64,000 nucleotides of DNA from Parelaphostrongylus tenuis (Eukaryota > Nematoda > Chromadorea > Rhabditida > Metastrongylidae). The translations under genes were made by a program, and so were the position numbers. The stretch spans positions 27,501-91,500 of the forward strand of contig JAHQIW010003685.1 in NCBI GenBank assembly GCA_019055375.1, read 5' to 3'. Positions 9,191 through 23,700 of the stretch are shown one piece after another (within the stretch, counting starts at the first letter, position 1; each line of letters begins with the position of its first letter). The notes under the pieces were generated by a model. The model saw only the letters and a list, made by a program, of their open reading frames with translations. It was not told the origin of the DNA and did no database searches.

Positions 9191-12100
9191 CTATACAATC
9201 GATGCTGGTTTTGAGGATAATTGATCTTCCCTGAAATTAGCTTCTTCCTGCTCGAGAGCACGTGTAGCTTCCCTATCAAGAAGGTCAAGCTGATCTTGAT
9301 GACGTTTTGCAAGTTGCTCTTCGTGCTTTTCAGCTCTAAGTATAAGCAAATAAGTATGTCTATGACCAAAATACGATAAATGAGAAAAACTCGCACTTTT
9401 TGGCTAATCTTTTCCTCTCTTCTACAAACATCTTCAGATTCTTTTCATGCAGTTCTTTGAGACGACGTTCTCGCTCTGCCTTTGTTTTTATTCCTTTGTC
9501 CTTAAAATCAGTAATCGACTCAGTAGAAAAGAGAAAGCATTGTAGTAACTAAGGAACTAACGAGACTGAGAACTTTCGCGTCTTCCATACTCTTTTTTGT
9601 CTGAGCTAGCTTCAGTTCCTTCGTTTCGCTTTCCAGTCGTAACTTTAGACCATGCATCTGTGCTTTCTGTGCTTCAAGTAGAAGCTTCCTAAAATTGACG
9701 AATTACGGGGGCTCTCAGTTGAACGGTTTCCAGTAATCTATACAGGCAAAATGAAATTAAAAATAGAACAAAACTTTACATTAAGTGTTAAACGCGAGTG
9801 GATTTCTACAAGTACATAGGAGGGAAAGGAGGGAATCATTAATCAAAAGAGTGTAAATCGTAAAGAGTTATGCTTTGCTCAACTCCTGGAGAGCTGCCAT
9901 GCCCGACTAACAAAAATTAGTTAGAGATAATCGCATGGATATCTGGTTTATACAATGTGTACAAATTGGTTTGCTTATCCATTTTTCATTTGTCAAACTG
10001 AACACTTCCAAAAATATTATTCATAATTTCTGTAACCTACAAACTTTACAACTAGCATTCTACACAAGATTCACAATAATCAGACACTATCTTGCAATTT
10101 TCCAGCTTTACAACTCAAAAAACCTACATTCTATAATGAGATGAAACATAAAGTGCGGATCGAGCTCGTAGAGCAGATAGAACGCATCTAGTTCTTTCGT
10201 CATTCTCTTGAATTCAGAGGATGTGATGCCATTTGACTGCGGGTATTTATAAATGGTTGGTTATGGTTCTAACTTTCGGTAACCTATGACATTTGAGAAT
10301 TTGGAGGAAAGCCTCGTTACAATTGTCGTGAAAAGCACAAAGTCCCTTTGTTCTTGTACTGTGCAATCATTATATCAGTCGAATCCTACTAGGCCTCCAG
10401 TCGATCTTTCCACAGCTTCTGTTTGATGGCGTGCTTCTAAATTCCTTTACTGCTCTAATTGCGAACGCCAATTAAACATTTCATTCTCTGAGTCGAATTC
10501 TCAGCCAAGGAAAGACACTCGTATACCAAATCTCGGCTGGTTCACACGAGCCTTTCTTGACTCAGTTCAACATCCATAACGTTCATTAGCACTGTTTGGG
10601 CAATTCACACATCACTCTGGACCGATACACACGTACAGTGGTGTGCGTGTGTGCTGGTTTCTTCACTCAACAACTTGAATTCTTTTGAGTGCATACCGTA
10701 TGGAATAGATTTCCACAATTCCATTCTCTCTCCAAATATCTCAATATACTCGTAAAAAAGAACACTCTTATCAAGAGCTATGGATTTGTTGGCTACTTTT
10801 TTCGACAAATCTGACTAGTTTGACCTGCTATAAGCTGATCTGCTTTGCGAATTCATGCCACAATATGAAGACCAAAATGATTGTAGGCACACACCAGGTT
10901 AAGATATCAAGTTTCGGGTACTTTTTATTATCAAGAAGTGTTTTAAAGAAGAATTTTTTGGTTGAACAAAGGCCTTCCACTAGACTTCTAGTAGTCGTTC
11001 GAAAGCAAAAATCTGGAAGAATACAAATATAAACTTATTTTTGATAAAACCTTCTTACATCGGCTCAACACTGAAAATAAAATTATGTTTCCACGCGTCG
11101 CGCGTATTTTTCACAGCACAGAGCACTTCCCTTGAACTATTACTAACCATTGGAGTGCTTATATCTCGGAAATTTTTGAATTGACGTTTTCTTGAGAGGG
11201 TATTTACAGCTCTGTGGCAAAAAAATAAAATAAAATTGTTCCTCCGCGTTGCGCGTTATCGCGCCTATTTCGTATGACAGAGCTCTTCCATTAGATTAAT
11301 ATAATTGTTCGACAGCATACATCTCGAAGATTTCGGGAGTTCATTTGTTTTAGAGTGGTCTTTTTACAGCTTTGAAGTAAGAAAAACAAAAGTATTTCAC
11401 ACGTGTCGTGCGTCATCGCGCGCTTTTCCGTTATTGATTTAATAATTTTTCCTTCGTTTCGTAGAGATCGAGTTTTTTGTATTAAGATTGTAAACGAAAC
11501 GTTGTTCTGCCGCTTTGTAAGCTTAGGCTTTGAAATCAAACTTTGCTCTGCCAAATACAACCCGCTAATAAGCCTACTCCTAATGCAGCTAATCCTGCGC
11601 AAGAAAAGCATATAGACGTGCAGAGGAAATCTTGGAATGTCCCCTATGCCTTATCTAGACTTTTTCAATAAAAAAAAAAGTTCAGTGACAAGAATGATGC
11701 GCCACATACGGTTTTTACAAAAACAAGCGCAGTGTTAGAATCGGCGAAATCAGACTATGGCATGATCACTAATTTTCTATGGAAGAAGCTCTGTCCTGCG
11801 AGAATTATGCACGTGTGAAACATGATTCTGTTTTCTCGGCTACAATGCTGTAAGAAGTTCTTTTTGAAAAACATATACATTATTGAAATCTCCAACATTT
11901 ACGATAAGGAATTATTATTGATACTCTAAGAGAAGAGCCGTGTTTTACGCGCTAAAGTGCACGATGGGTGTGAAATAAAATTTTTCATTACTATAGCGCC
12001 ATAAGAGGGCCTCTTTGAGCTTTCAAATGATTACAGAGAGTCTAGTGGGAAATCTTTGTTCAACGAAAAAAGCCCCATGAACATCCTTTCCGATAAGAGA

Positions 12101-15100
12101 CAAATACCGATTTTTTTTAACTTTAGATAACATCTCACAATGGCTTGTGGCCTCATGGAGTCAGTATGTACTAATTGCCGGCATATAGCTTAAAATTTTC
12201 CCTTTGAACGAGCACATCTCAGACGCAACTACCTTACTTACTAAAGAAGTCAGGAACATTCATAGATGAAGAAGAATATGCTTATCTGGTGTTTGCAATG
12301 GCTCACGGTGGTCTACCAATGTAAAGTCAAAGCTCCTATCCTCCCAACAAGTCTAGTATCACTTTGCCGACTTCAAAGGGATGAAAAGCTTAGTGGACGC
12401 GGAACTGAACCTACTACGTGAGTGTTGCTGGGACACCTCTACCTCTAACCACTCGCCACACGTGCACTAGAAATATTTGAACACCTTTGCAAACGCATGG
12501 AAAGTTGTCATTCTACGAAAATGAAATCCTGATTTTATGAAGACTCAAATCTGTCTTCGCTTTCACTGGTCAACTCGGATTTCATATAACGAAACGATTG
12601 TAAAACGAAGACTATGAGTAAAATGATATTCTTCGATGCGTACTTCATCTTTTGATATGAAATACGTGCTAATAATAATAACACTTTAAAACATTGAAAT
12701 CATATTTCAGACTGAGTCTGAGATGAAGAAGTACTGGTACGAAATATTTAGACCGATACAGTAAAGTCTCCTCTATACACTCTCAAATTGCCTACTGAAA
12801 TAATTTAGTTGTGGAACATGTCAAGAGTTATTGAGAAACAGATACCGACTATTGTGTTTAATGCGAGAAAATCAATTTCAAAAAGTAGTTCATTGCTATT
12901 TTATTTTGAGTCAAACTTTGAAAATACACAGAAAACAGAAGAAACAGCAAAAAAAAAAACCACTAGCATTGATTTGCATCAATTCATAGCGAAAGTGACG
13001 GTCAGTCAAAGCTGCGACCACGAGAGATTGGGCGTAGAACTTCAGGTGTTAATTGTAGCCTTATTCTCGGCTACGCAGTGTTAGAACCAAAGCGATTACC
13101 TGAGAATCTCAGTCTGCTCACGCAACTGCGCTTTTCTCAATTCAAACTCCTCTGCCTCATGTCGTCTCATCATTGCTGACCACTCATCGGTTTGCACAGT
13201 GACAAGAGTTCGAACCTGGAAAACTCCTAAACGTTTACTTGATATTATCCTTTCCTATTGCTGAAATAGATGTGCTTAGACTTTTCTTTCGTTTTTCCAC
13301 TTTGCCACTCACCCACCTTTTAAACCTAGTCTAACCCAACTAAAGCAAATTAATAAAATCAAACGACATAATTTTGACGAGCATGCAAAACCTCTTTCCA
13401 AACTTCAGCTTAACTGAGTTTGAAGCCGATACGTGTTAACTAGAGCAAACCCGTTGACGATTGGTTGCTGACAGCTCCAATACTTTGTTTCACACTAAGA
13501 GTAGTACAGAACAGGAGCCCTGGTAGTGCATTGGTTAGTATTTGCCCTCAAGAACCGTGAGACGAGAACGCAAAGTTCAAAGTTCCCCACATCACTCAAT
13601 TCTTGAGTATATAGTTTTAACATCGTAACACCACTACAGAAGAGGTAAAATAAAAAAGAAGTCCTAAAGTCAAGCGCCTTTTCATATCTTATTTAGTAAC
13701 AACCACGCAGTTAATCGACTGCGTTTTATTTAATTACAGCACTTCTTCTCTTTTGAAAAGAAAGTATCATTAAGGGGTAAAAACGGTTAAGATTGAAATT
13801 CGATGAATCACTTACCCGATCGTTATTCGCTATATCACTGCCGCCTGCTGCATTCAAACTATCACATGTTTGTCGCCGAAAACCTTTTTCCTTCTTCGTT
13901 GATCGACGATTATTTGTCATCAATTTGTCAACATTTGTTTGCTGAAAAATTATGATCACACCAGAATCATTCTCTCTATCGCTTCTAGGGTGACATCACT
14001 TCATCCTACAATAAATATTCAGCGTCACAAAACCAAATCCGGTATGGACGCACTTACATACTTGTAAGAAAACGCCACAATTTGAAACAACCGATAGCAC
14101 ATTTCACCAGAACAATACAGAGCATCTATTGTTTTATTTGAATTTACTTATGTTTCTAAGATTCGATTAATCAATCACAAAAAAAGAATGGTTAACACAC
14201 ACGCAATCATACAGGCAAATTTTTACTAAAGAATGGCCAAAAACGATGTAATTTTCTACTTGTAATTCAAGTTATGAGAATGTAAGAACAAGTAAAACTT
14301 GAGATCTCAAATAGATTTCGAAATGAACCCATGATTACCCTTGCCAAATGTTCACATGTTACCCATAACACCAACCAATATCTTAGCTTTGTCCTCCCTT
14401 CAGTCACTTTTTGGTATTTGACACAGTTAAGGTGGAGCTTCAGTTGAAATCACAATGTTTCATCTTTCATTCTTGTTGACAAATGTTTGTTGATAGCGGG
14501 AGATGGAGTAAAAAATGTCTGAAAAAAGACACACGAAGAGTCTCTGCTGATGTAGTCGGTATACGTAAACTCTCGGTAAGGGTAATTGTGGGTTCAAAAG
14601 TCAGCGGAGATTTCGATTATGTTCATATCTCTGCGTCTTTTAGGATGTATTTCACATCGTATCCTGTCATCCAGAATTGTTAGAACCCGTACATCTTGGT
14701 CATCTTACGTTTTTTGCTCCACGGTAATTTTATCTCGCTTTTTGCTGTTAATACCGCATCTCAAAATTCCCTATACCAATATGTATTCCAGCCTTTCTTA
14801 GAAAAATGAAAACAAAAAATATATTAGAAAGGTTATACACACCTCTAGAGTGATAGTCTATGAACTTGTCAAACCTTTAACTCCTCAATCAACACGTTTC
14901 GGACTACACTCTTTTTTCACAAATCTGGTATGATCGAACACGAGCGAAGTGTTGGTGAACTTCGCTTTGTGGCTATACTCAATCGCAACACCTGCAGCGA
15001 GTAGCCACCCAACAAATCATTCATTACCGCCCAGCGCGCTGATTATTCGCTGTTATGTAGAAGTCCTTTTTACTGATTTGGAGGCCCGCTTCTGACCTTT

Positions 15101-18100
15101 TCTTGGTTTACTTTTCGATAAAGTGAATTTGCTGGATTTTGCTGTTTATACTGTTTACGATTTTATATGCTTTTCAACTACGTGACTTTCTCAAAACGTT
15201 TATATGTTGTCACCATCATCCCTTCCCATTTGAATTCACATCAATGTTTCTGAGCGCAAGTGCTTCGGTGATTGAAACTGTCCTCCAATGCACAAGTCGT
15301 CGAAAGTCCGATCCCGCGCTCGGGGTTCACTAAGCCATCCATATCTCCACAGTCACTAAATTGTTACTGGACTTTCTCGGACAAAACCAGTACTGATTGA
15401 TAGATCGATGGGCCACTGCTAGGCATTGTAAAGGCCAGCACTCAATCACTCAAAAGATGATTAATGAAGTCGAATACATTGCATTTACATCTCAGGGATT
15501 GATCAAACTAGAAGCTTTCAGAGCTCCAGCCACCACATGTATATTAACTTAACAGTTCACCACATTGTCTTCATGGGATCGTGCGGAACCCAAGACTTCC
15601 TCCATATCGTTTTCTCACACTCATCCTTCGCAAAGGTCTTTGAACATTTGACGTGTTACTTCGACTGCTTCTTTGAAGATTTCGACTCTTTAGAATATTA
15701 TCGGATGCTAATCGATACAACTTTCCTTGCAATAATGAGGATAGGCGAGCTAAGGCGTTCCTGTGTGGATTTGCAAGAGAACGTTAGGTGAAAGGAGGTG
15801 CCGACGTCAACGTGTTGAGATCCGAGCATTGACCGCCGGAGATGAAGTAGAACATCACTTGACTGAAGTGTCTACGCTTGGCAACGCCCTTTTGCATCCG
15901 CATCATTTTCGACCTACCTCAGTTCTGATGACGTTGATACCGATGTTGGTCGCCATTACATCCCGGATCGATCGCAACAGCCACCGCGATGATTTTTAGA
16001 GCTGCGCAGTAATTTTTCACTAGTTTGGGGAAAGGTGATGAGAAGGTTGCTTTTTCTGAATTTTTCATCTATGAAAAAAGATCGCTCGATTTTTGAAAGT
16101 GCTATTTATTGGCTACTATGTACGATTGTCAATCACCTAACTATATTGCTGGTAACATTTTGGTATCTTTTTTGTTAGTTCAGAAGATGAAAAGGATGAA
16201 TCTCGGAGTTGATCAATTTTTGAGGAATGAACCACGCATTCAACTTCATCAAGCAGCGCTTAGAGGTGATTGGATGCAATCGGGCATATACAATGACTCG
16301 CTGTGGCCTGATAATGTTTTAAGTCATGTGCTGCTATCCTCCCAGACAAGTCTGGTACCATTTCACCGACCCCAAAGGGATGGAAGGCTTGATGAGCTCT
16401 TGGCAGCGGATTAAACCAACGACCACATGCGTGTCGCAGGGCACCCTTACCACTTCGTCATACGCTCCCATTTATTGGTATAGTCAAGTTTACTTTTTGA
16501 TTTTTCATTGTCATGACATCTGCGCACTTCATATCCAGTCAATCACTTATCGAACTAAAGAATTGAACCTTCAGTGTCTCACAAAATGCGTTGTATAAAT
16601 TCTCTATCTCCCTCATAATGTACGATGTTGTTTTTTAGTATATGTTGATTGCTTTTCGGAAACGGCGCACAATTTTCCTTCTTTACTGGGAATTCTTCTT
16701 TCTTTCGCCAATAACTCTAAATTTTCTTGCATTACTCTGATACTCCATGATTTTCTCTCTCTCTCTCTACGTATATATATATACGCACCACACACATATG
16801 TACATGTACATGTATATATATATATAAATAAACTTTTTGTGCATATATGACTCTTATGAGTACTGCTTGATCCGCCACTGGGGAATGGTCCCAGTCCATG
16901 TATATAATCACCCAAAATTTTTCCGACATAGGTACTGTGCTCCAACGGAAATGGTCCTTCGAAGGGCGCGACCACGGCAGGTACTGTATTGCTTTTTGTG
17001 CATATATGACTCTTATATGCGAAGGAAACTCCAGATGTAAAATGTAATATTCTTTTCGCCCTATACCGCACTATGAAGACTTTCAGAAACCAAATTTAGC
17101 TTTGGGATCGCCGCAATTCTTTCTATCGAATGAGTATTAGTATAGTCCAATAAGAAGCCATACACAGACTCTAGCCGTGCAAACAAATCACTCCGAGTGT
17201 GAAACAGGACTTTCGTTTCGCTGCTGCAGCGCACTAATGCGTTTTCGGAAACCCAGCATAGTATTAAAGTTGCCGAGATCCGAGCTTTCGAATGACTGCT
17301 CAACTTTTAGTTAAAAAAACAATGCCCCGCGAAAAAGACTGACAAAAAGTCGTGCATCGAAACCGATGCACACCGCGCGTAAAGAGATAATACAAGGAAC
17401 AGATTTTGATCTAAAAATGAGAGCTTTTTCAAATCCAGTGGCGTGCTGTTAGCTCATCCAAATCCTAAAACTTGTGTGCCTTAATCAGTAGTGGAAGTTT
17501 TCGATGATGATATACATGGTCTTGAGCACTAATTCCCATACTTTTCCGCTTGGTAGCACAGATTTTCAAGCCTAATCCCTATCGACGAAAGAAGTTTTCA
17601 TAAAGAGTGCTAGTAATCATTCGAAAGCTTATAAGTCAAGCTAGCGGTGTACGTGTACCGTCTTCTCAAAAACCCTTTTGTTCAACTGAAACATTTGAGA
17701 TGAAATTTTTTTCACACGTGCATATTTCTTGCAGTACATAGCCCTTTCTTCAACTATTGGTTGTTATTTGCTAGCGTAAAACTTACCCATTCCGACGTTG
17801 TGCTTATATCCTAGAAGGACCGTTTCTCTATAATGCAGCACGTAAAACAAGATTGATTTACATTCGCGAGCAAGTGTCCTTTGGTCGATTCACGGGTGAT
17901 GAGATGGGGGCAGGGGTGGGTTGACGCGAACATCGATCAATGACGCTCAAGAGAGGTGTACCTAATTAAAGATTTTTTTCTTTGCTTTAGGTAAAAATTT
18001 TGATTGAACGTCTGACTCTGATACTATAAGATTTTCCCTAAACGTTCATGTGCTTTTCGCGCTTCCAGCGAAGTAATAGTTGGACTGCGCGGCCAGTGTG

Positions 18101-21100
18101 GATAATAATTCTATTTTGAAATTTTCAGCGTTATGAAAGAGTTCCTTCAAAAAAAAAAAAAACAACTACGTACAGCGCTAGTTTGAGATTTAAGCATTCG
18201 AATGATCACTAACACTCTCTGAGAAAAGTTTTTGTACAACGTAGGGAATAGGCTTGAAAATCTGTGCTACCAAATGGAAAAGAACTTTAGCTTCAAAACA
18301 GTGAAAAATCACGCGAATGTAGAGCATAAGAGTTTGAGAATAATTTACAACGCGATAATTCATATCGATGAACAACTACTTTGTTGAGGCCCCGCGTTTT
18401 CCAGACAATACTTTTCATTTTAGGGCATGAACTGAATGGATTTATTATTAAATAGCATATGTAATATCTTCTCGAAGATTCATCTCCTTCTACAGAGTGC
18501 ATTTTTCAAGGTGTAGTAACCCGAAGGATATTGTCGCATAATGAACTCGTCCGCGAAATGGATTTTGTACAGTATTTGAAACACAGAACGATGCTTTGGC
18601 TCTCATACCACCCATTTGAATCTTCCTCCAATCAGCTATAAATTGGACATATGTGTGGTGAAGATCTGTGGAACCCACTAAACTCAAAATGGACACATAA
18701 GTGTCCACATCGTCCGAAACGTGTTAATATCGGCAAAGATTGAGAACCAGCACCACCGCGAACGTGAGAAACAGACAGCAAGATATTATAATCACTGAAG
18801 CGAAGGTTGGGAAAGGGATTATAAGCGGCAACCTTTGCACAAGAAAAACTTACAATCCAGGCGACTGAGGAGCTTCTGCATTGCTGTAAACATCTTATAC
18901 TCACCAACAACTAAGTGTAGTCTTGAACCAACAGATCAATAATATATATTCAAAAGGTCATAAACATGTAATCAAACCTGCTGTTTTTGAATAATTTCGC
19001 GTTGCTTCTGATGTTTTCTTTTCAGTTCTTCGCTGTCCTTTTGCAATTTCTTCAAAAGCTTTATGAACAGCTTGTCCTTTTTCAAATCGTCGACGTCAAT
19101 AGGATCAACCTATAAAGGGATTTCTCAGCGAAAATGAAAAACCATACATCATGTACTGGATGCAACTTCTGGGCAAATTGGGATTTGGGAAATGTTCAAG
19201 CGATGCTTAACATGGAAGGGTCAAGTATTTACTGAGCAAAGTGGAGAGTCATGACAATAAAATCAATGCACATTCCGAGTGAAGGTGTGCAGCTCTTCCA
19301 CCTGTAATTTGTCCTCTGCTTTTCGCCTCATAGAGGAGTTGAATGTCATAGTTGTCGATTTCGAACTAATATTCCTTGTGTCCGGCGGAGCAGATAGATG
19401 TGTAGATGCTTCTTCACGTTTACCTCGTGCAAGCGAGCGTTTTAAATGACGTTTCCAATGAAAACAGCTGTACAATGTGGTTAGGTAAGTCATAAAGAAA
19501 AAGAAACAAAAAAAAACTAATCGATAAGAGCTATACAATGGTGCTGACCTTGAACTTGTCGACTGGTGCGGGTAGAGCTTCATTATTGGCTTTTGATGTC
19601 CCAGATATCGCTCCACTACCTTCTGATCGGGCAGACGATGGTGGATTTTCTTTCCTAGAAGAGATACAACCAAAAAATATCCTTCAATAAACAAGAAAAC
19701 GGTGATCTTAATTATGGAGGCCTTTTTTTAAATACTAAGCTATTATTTCATCTGCTAGTAACTCTGTTAGAACAAAAAAACTTACTAAAATCAATGTCGC
19801 TACCAATGGAGAGATTTTTGCACAAGATAAACTTGGGAAAAGCACTCAAAACATACTCTGTGAGCAAGTTAGCTGTAGATCCATTAGTTTTCTGGAGAAT
19901 TTTTGTCTTAGTGGGTACGGATTTCCCGGCGGGGACCTTAAAAGAGAGAAAAGTAGCAGTTATTACCAAAGTAAAACCATTATGCAAGGAAAAAAATAGA
20001 CGCACCTCAACAATGTCACTGTCATCAACACCCATATGTGCAAGTGCTTCTTGTCGTTTCTTCTGCTCTGAGAGATATGCTCTTGGGTCGGCCAAAGCGT
20101 CCACCAAACCTAAAGCAACATTCATTCTCGTATGCATTAAGTAATGATCTTGGCCGAAAAAAAGGATTTAGGTTTACCGCTCAGTTCGTCAGGAACGTAG
20201 GTCTTGATAACGATATGTACAAACAAGGTTGGAGCGAGAACCATAGTCTGAAGAGCAATCAAGGCTTCAAATACAAGAGATTGATCGCGAACTATCAAAA
20301 TGAGAAGTCTCTTCATGCCTGATTTGTGTCTGAGCGTAAGGAGATGTGCCTATAGCCTGCTTGAAGTCCATCAAGAGGTAGAATGCGTTGACCTAACTGC
20401 TTCCCGTTTTCATCATACACAGCAAACCTCAAGACGGCCAACTCCGGTAACACGACCTAGAAACGGATCATGTCACTGATGCACCGATACTTACAACTCT
20501 AAGCTGTAATTCAGGAAAAAAAACGCATCCATGAAATCAATCCAATGCAAAAGTAAAGAAATCCTTGACCACACAGATATGAACTACAGAAAAAAACAAT
20601 AACACCCAATAATGAGTGAAAATGTCATGTCTGTTGAAAGCGCCAACCTTCCTAAACACAAATGGAACCTCGTTGTACACAGGGTTGAGTCCATTTGCAG
20701 GAATGACCTTAGTTCTGTGTTCCTTCCTGATAGTATCGGTAGGTAGTCCGTACATTTCCACTTCAACATACGTACCGATTTTCCTGTCAGTCAAGAACTG
20801 CCCCGAAATAACCTAAGAACACATGAGTTTACGAATTAAGATCACTCACTACCCCTTGCTGAAGATTACCGATGATTTGTCGACTTACTCGGACACTGCA
20901 GTGAGCGGCAATAACACCATCAACAGGTGATTCGGAGAAGGGATCAAATGTTCTATCAGGTCGGCGCATAAAGTCTGGTTTCAGCAGATATCTTAAATAT
21001 CGTGCAAAATGAAATTGTTTCCTAATACATCATTATGTTACGGCATTATTACTCCCAAATAACGATACTACTAGGAAACCATAGTCGATGTGAATTTAAC

Positions 21101-22673
21101 ATACCCAGAACCAGAATTATATTCAAATTTGCCCATATTTAATTGCATATATACATCGGGAGTTTGAAAATTGAGTGCCACCATTTGACAACCAGCATTC
21201 CAAAAAATCTGTAAAGATTTCCGAATAACATTGAATAACGACATTATAATGTTTTTATCATTAGCAGGAGGTAAAAGCTTAGAATAACATGAGGCGTGAA
21301 AGCTCAATTATAAAACTGTGACAGACCTGAGGCAAAAAATTACTCGAATCGACCCTTGCACCTTTCGGATATATTCTACACAATTGGCGCTTATTGTAAT
21401 TGACAAATTCTGGAGCGCACTGCTTAAGATATCCAAGCCCAGTTGACTCAGAAAACGAGGACATGTGGAAATGAAGATTATTGCCTGAAAATGTAGAACA
21501 CCGTACTAGATGTACGAAGAAATTTTTCTAAAAAATTCCGCACCTATAAATCATGCTAGAACTATTCGTTTAAAAATTCAAACAGTATTCTCAAAACTTG
21601 ATCTTGCAGCAATTTTTAAACTATATTGTTTTGCTACAAGGTTTTTTAATTACAATAGATTAACTATGCGATATACATAAATTATATATATATATATGTA
21701 TATATAGATATAATGCATATATATATGTATGTCTATATACATAGAGGGGAGGAAAAAGATATGCTAATTTTCATTCGTTCATTTTACCACCGATATATTT
21801 AAATATATTTTTTAACTAATGCTGATAAATTTATTGAATTTCTTGTTCAATTTTAGTCTAGATCAGCTTTAATTACTTGTTTAACTTCAGGTGTGCTTGA
21901 GTTATGGATCGCGAAAATCAATGAATCAAAGTAGTTGAGTTGTACAAAATGCTCGCACATGTTTCCTCCGTAATTTCGTCCCAACAGAAAGTCAAAGCCG
22001 TTTTGAGCGTGTCTACGCTAGTGTGGCGAGTAATCAAGAACTTTTTCCTCCACTATGGACCATAAAAAGTAATCCAATGTGTTAAAATAAGACAAAATTT
22101 ACGGTCAATTGTCCCTGTGCCGAAACCCTGGAAAGTGCTCTTGACAGATGGCATGCGTTTTCAAAGGACCGAATGCGCAATAGCTCAGCCCTGCTGAAGC
22201 GCAAACCCGTATGCGCCAAAGTAATGAATATTTCAAGGCTCAAGTCGACTCGTGAAATGACGCTTCTGTTGATGAACATCAACGGCGTTAGCTCAAATGC
22301 TGACTTAAACCATCACAGATGCCAAAAATAACTGTATCCTATGGTTTCTGCTAAAGCGGACTCTGCTGAGCCTTCTTGAAAGGTGGATGTCGATTATGTG
22401 ACTGCGAAGTAGTCCAGCTTTGACACGCGCTTAAGACAAATGCGGATGAAACATGTGTGAGCATTTAGCGCAACTCAATGTTAGATTTTTACTATTCGTA
22501 ACTTGAGCCAATGGAAAACAGACGAGTAATGGGAAGAGACTTTAGACTAAAATTGAACAAAGAAATAAAGTCATCACCTTCAATAAGAAGTAATATCTTA
22601 TCGATGTAAAAATTAACAAAATGAAAACTGACAAAACCAATACCGCGCCCTGTATATATACTATGCACATATA

Positions 22674-22726
<53 letters not shown>

Positions 22727-23668
22727 ATATATATATACATATATATATACAGATTATACATATATATACGTTTATATATACATATATGTATGCATGTAAT
22801 CCATGCATATATATGCAAATATATAAACGTATATGTGCACATACATAAGTATACATGTGCAGTTAATAAATTATGCAGTTAACAAATAATTATTTTCATT
22901 TCGGATGTTCATTTTGTTGAACGGAGCTCTCTTACCGCAATTTTTCGCTTCTATTAAGAGAGTTCTCGCCATTGATGTTGTGCAATATATCCAGACGAAA
23001 ACTACATTTTACATTGTCGTTTATTCAGCTGTTTTTTAAAACCCCTTCTTTGATCCTCGATATAATCACAGAGACTAATTTTAGCCACTTTGGAGGTTTG
23101 TTGTGCCCATAAAGCTCGTCGAAATGGACGTAAGCCTTTGGTGCGAAAAACCTCGAAAACGGCCAAAATTAGTCTCTCTGATTATATCGAAGTTCTAGAA
23201 ACGAGGTTTTATTAACAGCCGAATATAGCAAAATGTCTATTTCATAGATGACCGCCATGTGCCATCGATGTGCAAAAAGCCCACACGACAACCGATTGAG
23301 CAACGTAAAAGTTGTAGCTGATTAGGATAGCACATGGTCCCTTCTGTACAACGCTTAATTTCGCCTCGTACGCCGCGTGCTCAGACAAGAGTGATGCGGT
23401 TTTCTAACAAAATTTAGTTTTTTCGTCACTGAAGGAGTTTTGTGATAAGTAAACGATAGAAAATTACTGAAAGACTTCAATAAAGCTATTTGTAGTTGAA
23501 ATAACGCCAATGTCTTCAAAAGAACAATAACAAAATCGACTCATTGTCAAAACTGATTATTTTTGAAAGATGAAATTCGTTCTACGATGCACTGCAGATT
23601 GTAAGATTTTTTTGCACACTGTAAATCCATTTTTTCGGAAGAGTTTATGAATATACACATACGCATAC

Positions 23669-23700
<32 letters not shown>

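Larger units (their letters stand above)
9191..20109 (-). other. egl-8: PLC-beta exons 21-31: C-terminal coiled-coil tail
   Basis: Exon 21 has [20 protein letters not shown] and [10 protein letters not shown], conserved in PLC-beta proximal tails. Exons 22-25 encode a flexible, Ser/Pro/Asn-rich linker. Exons 26-31 are long charged helices rich in Lys, Glu, Gln and Arg (for example [20 protein letters not shown] and [20 protein letters not shown]), the distal domain that in PLC-beta binds Gq and membranes. The protein ends …SSKPASIV, a possible class I PDZ ligand (S-x-V). Introns here range from 58 bp (19366-19423) to 5.0 kb (13942-18977). Confidence 0.9.

Noticed and set aside
19263..19694. 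143-codon minus-strand frame as a single PLC exon
   Set aside because: Splice sites and phase split this stretch into exons at 19654-19549 (in another frame), 19467-19424 and 19365-19302. The continuous reading crosses two introns.
22621..22848. Tyr/Ile-rich ORF
   Set aside because: Translation of a (TA)n and TATACA microsatellite.
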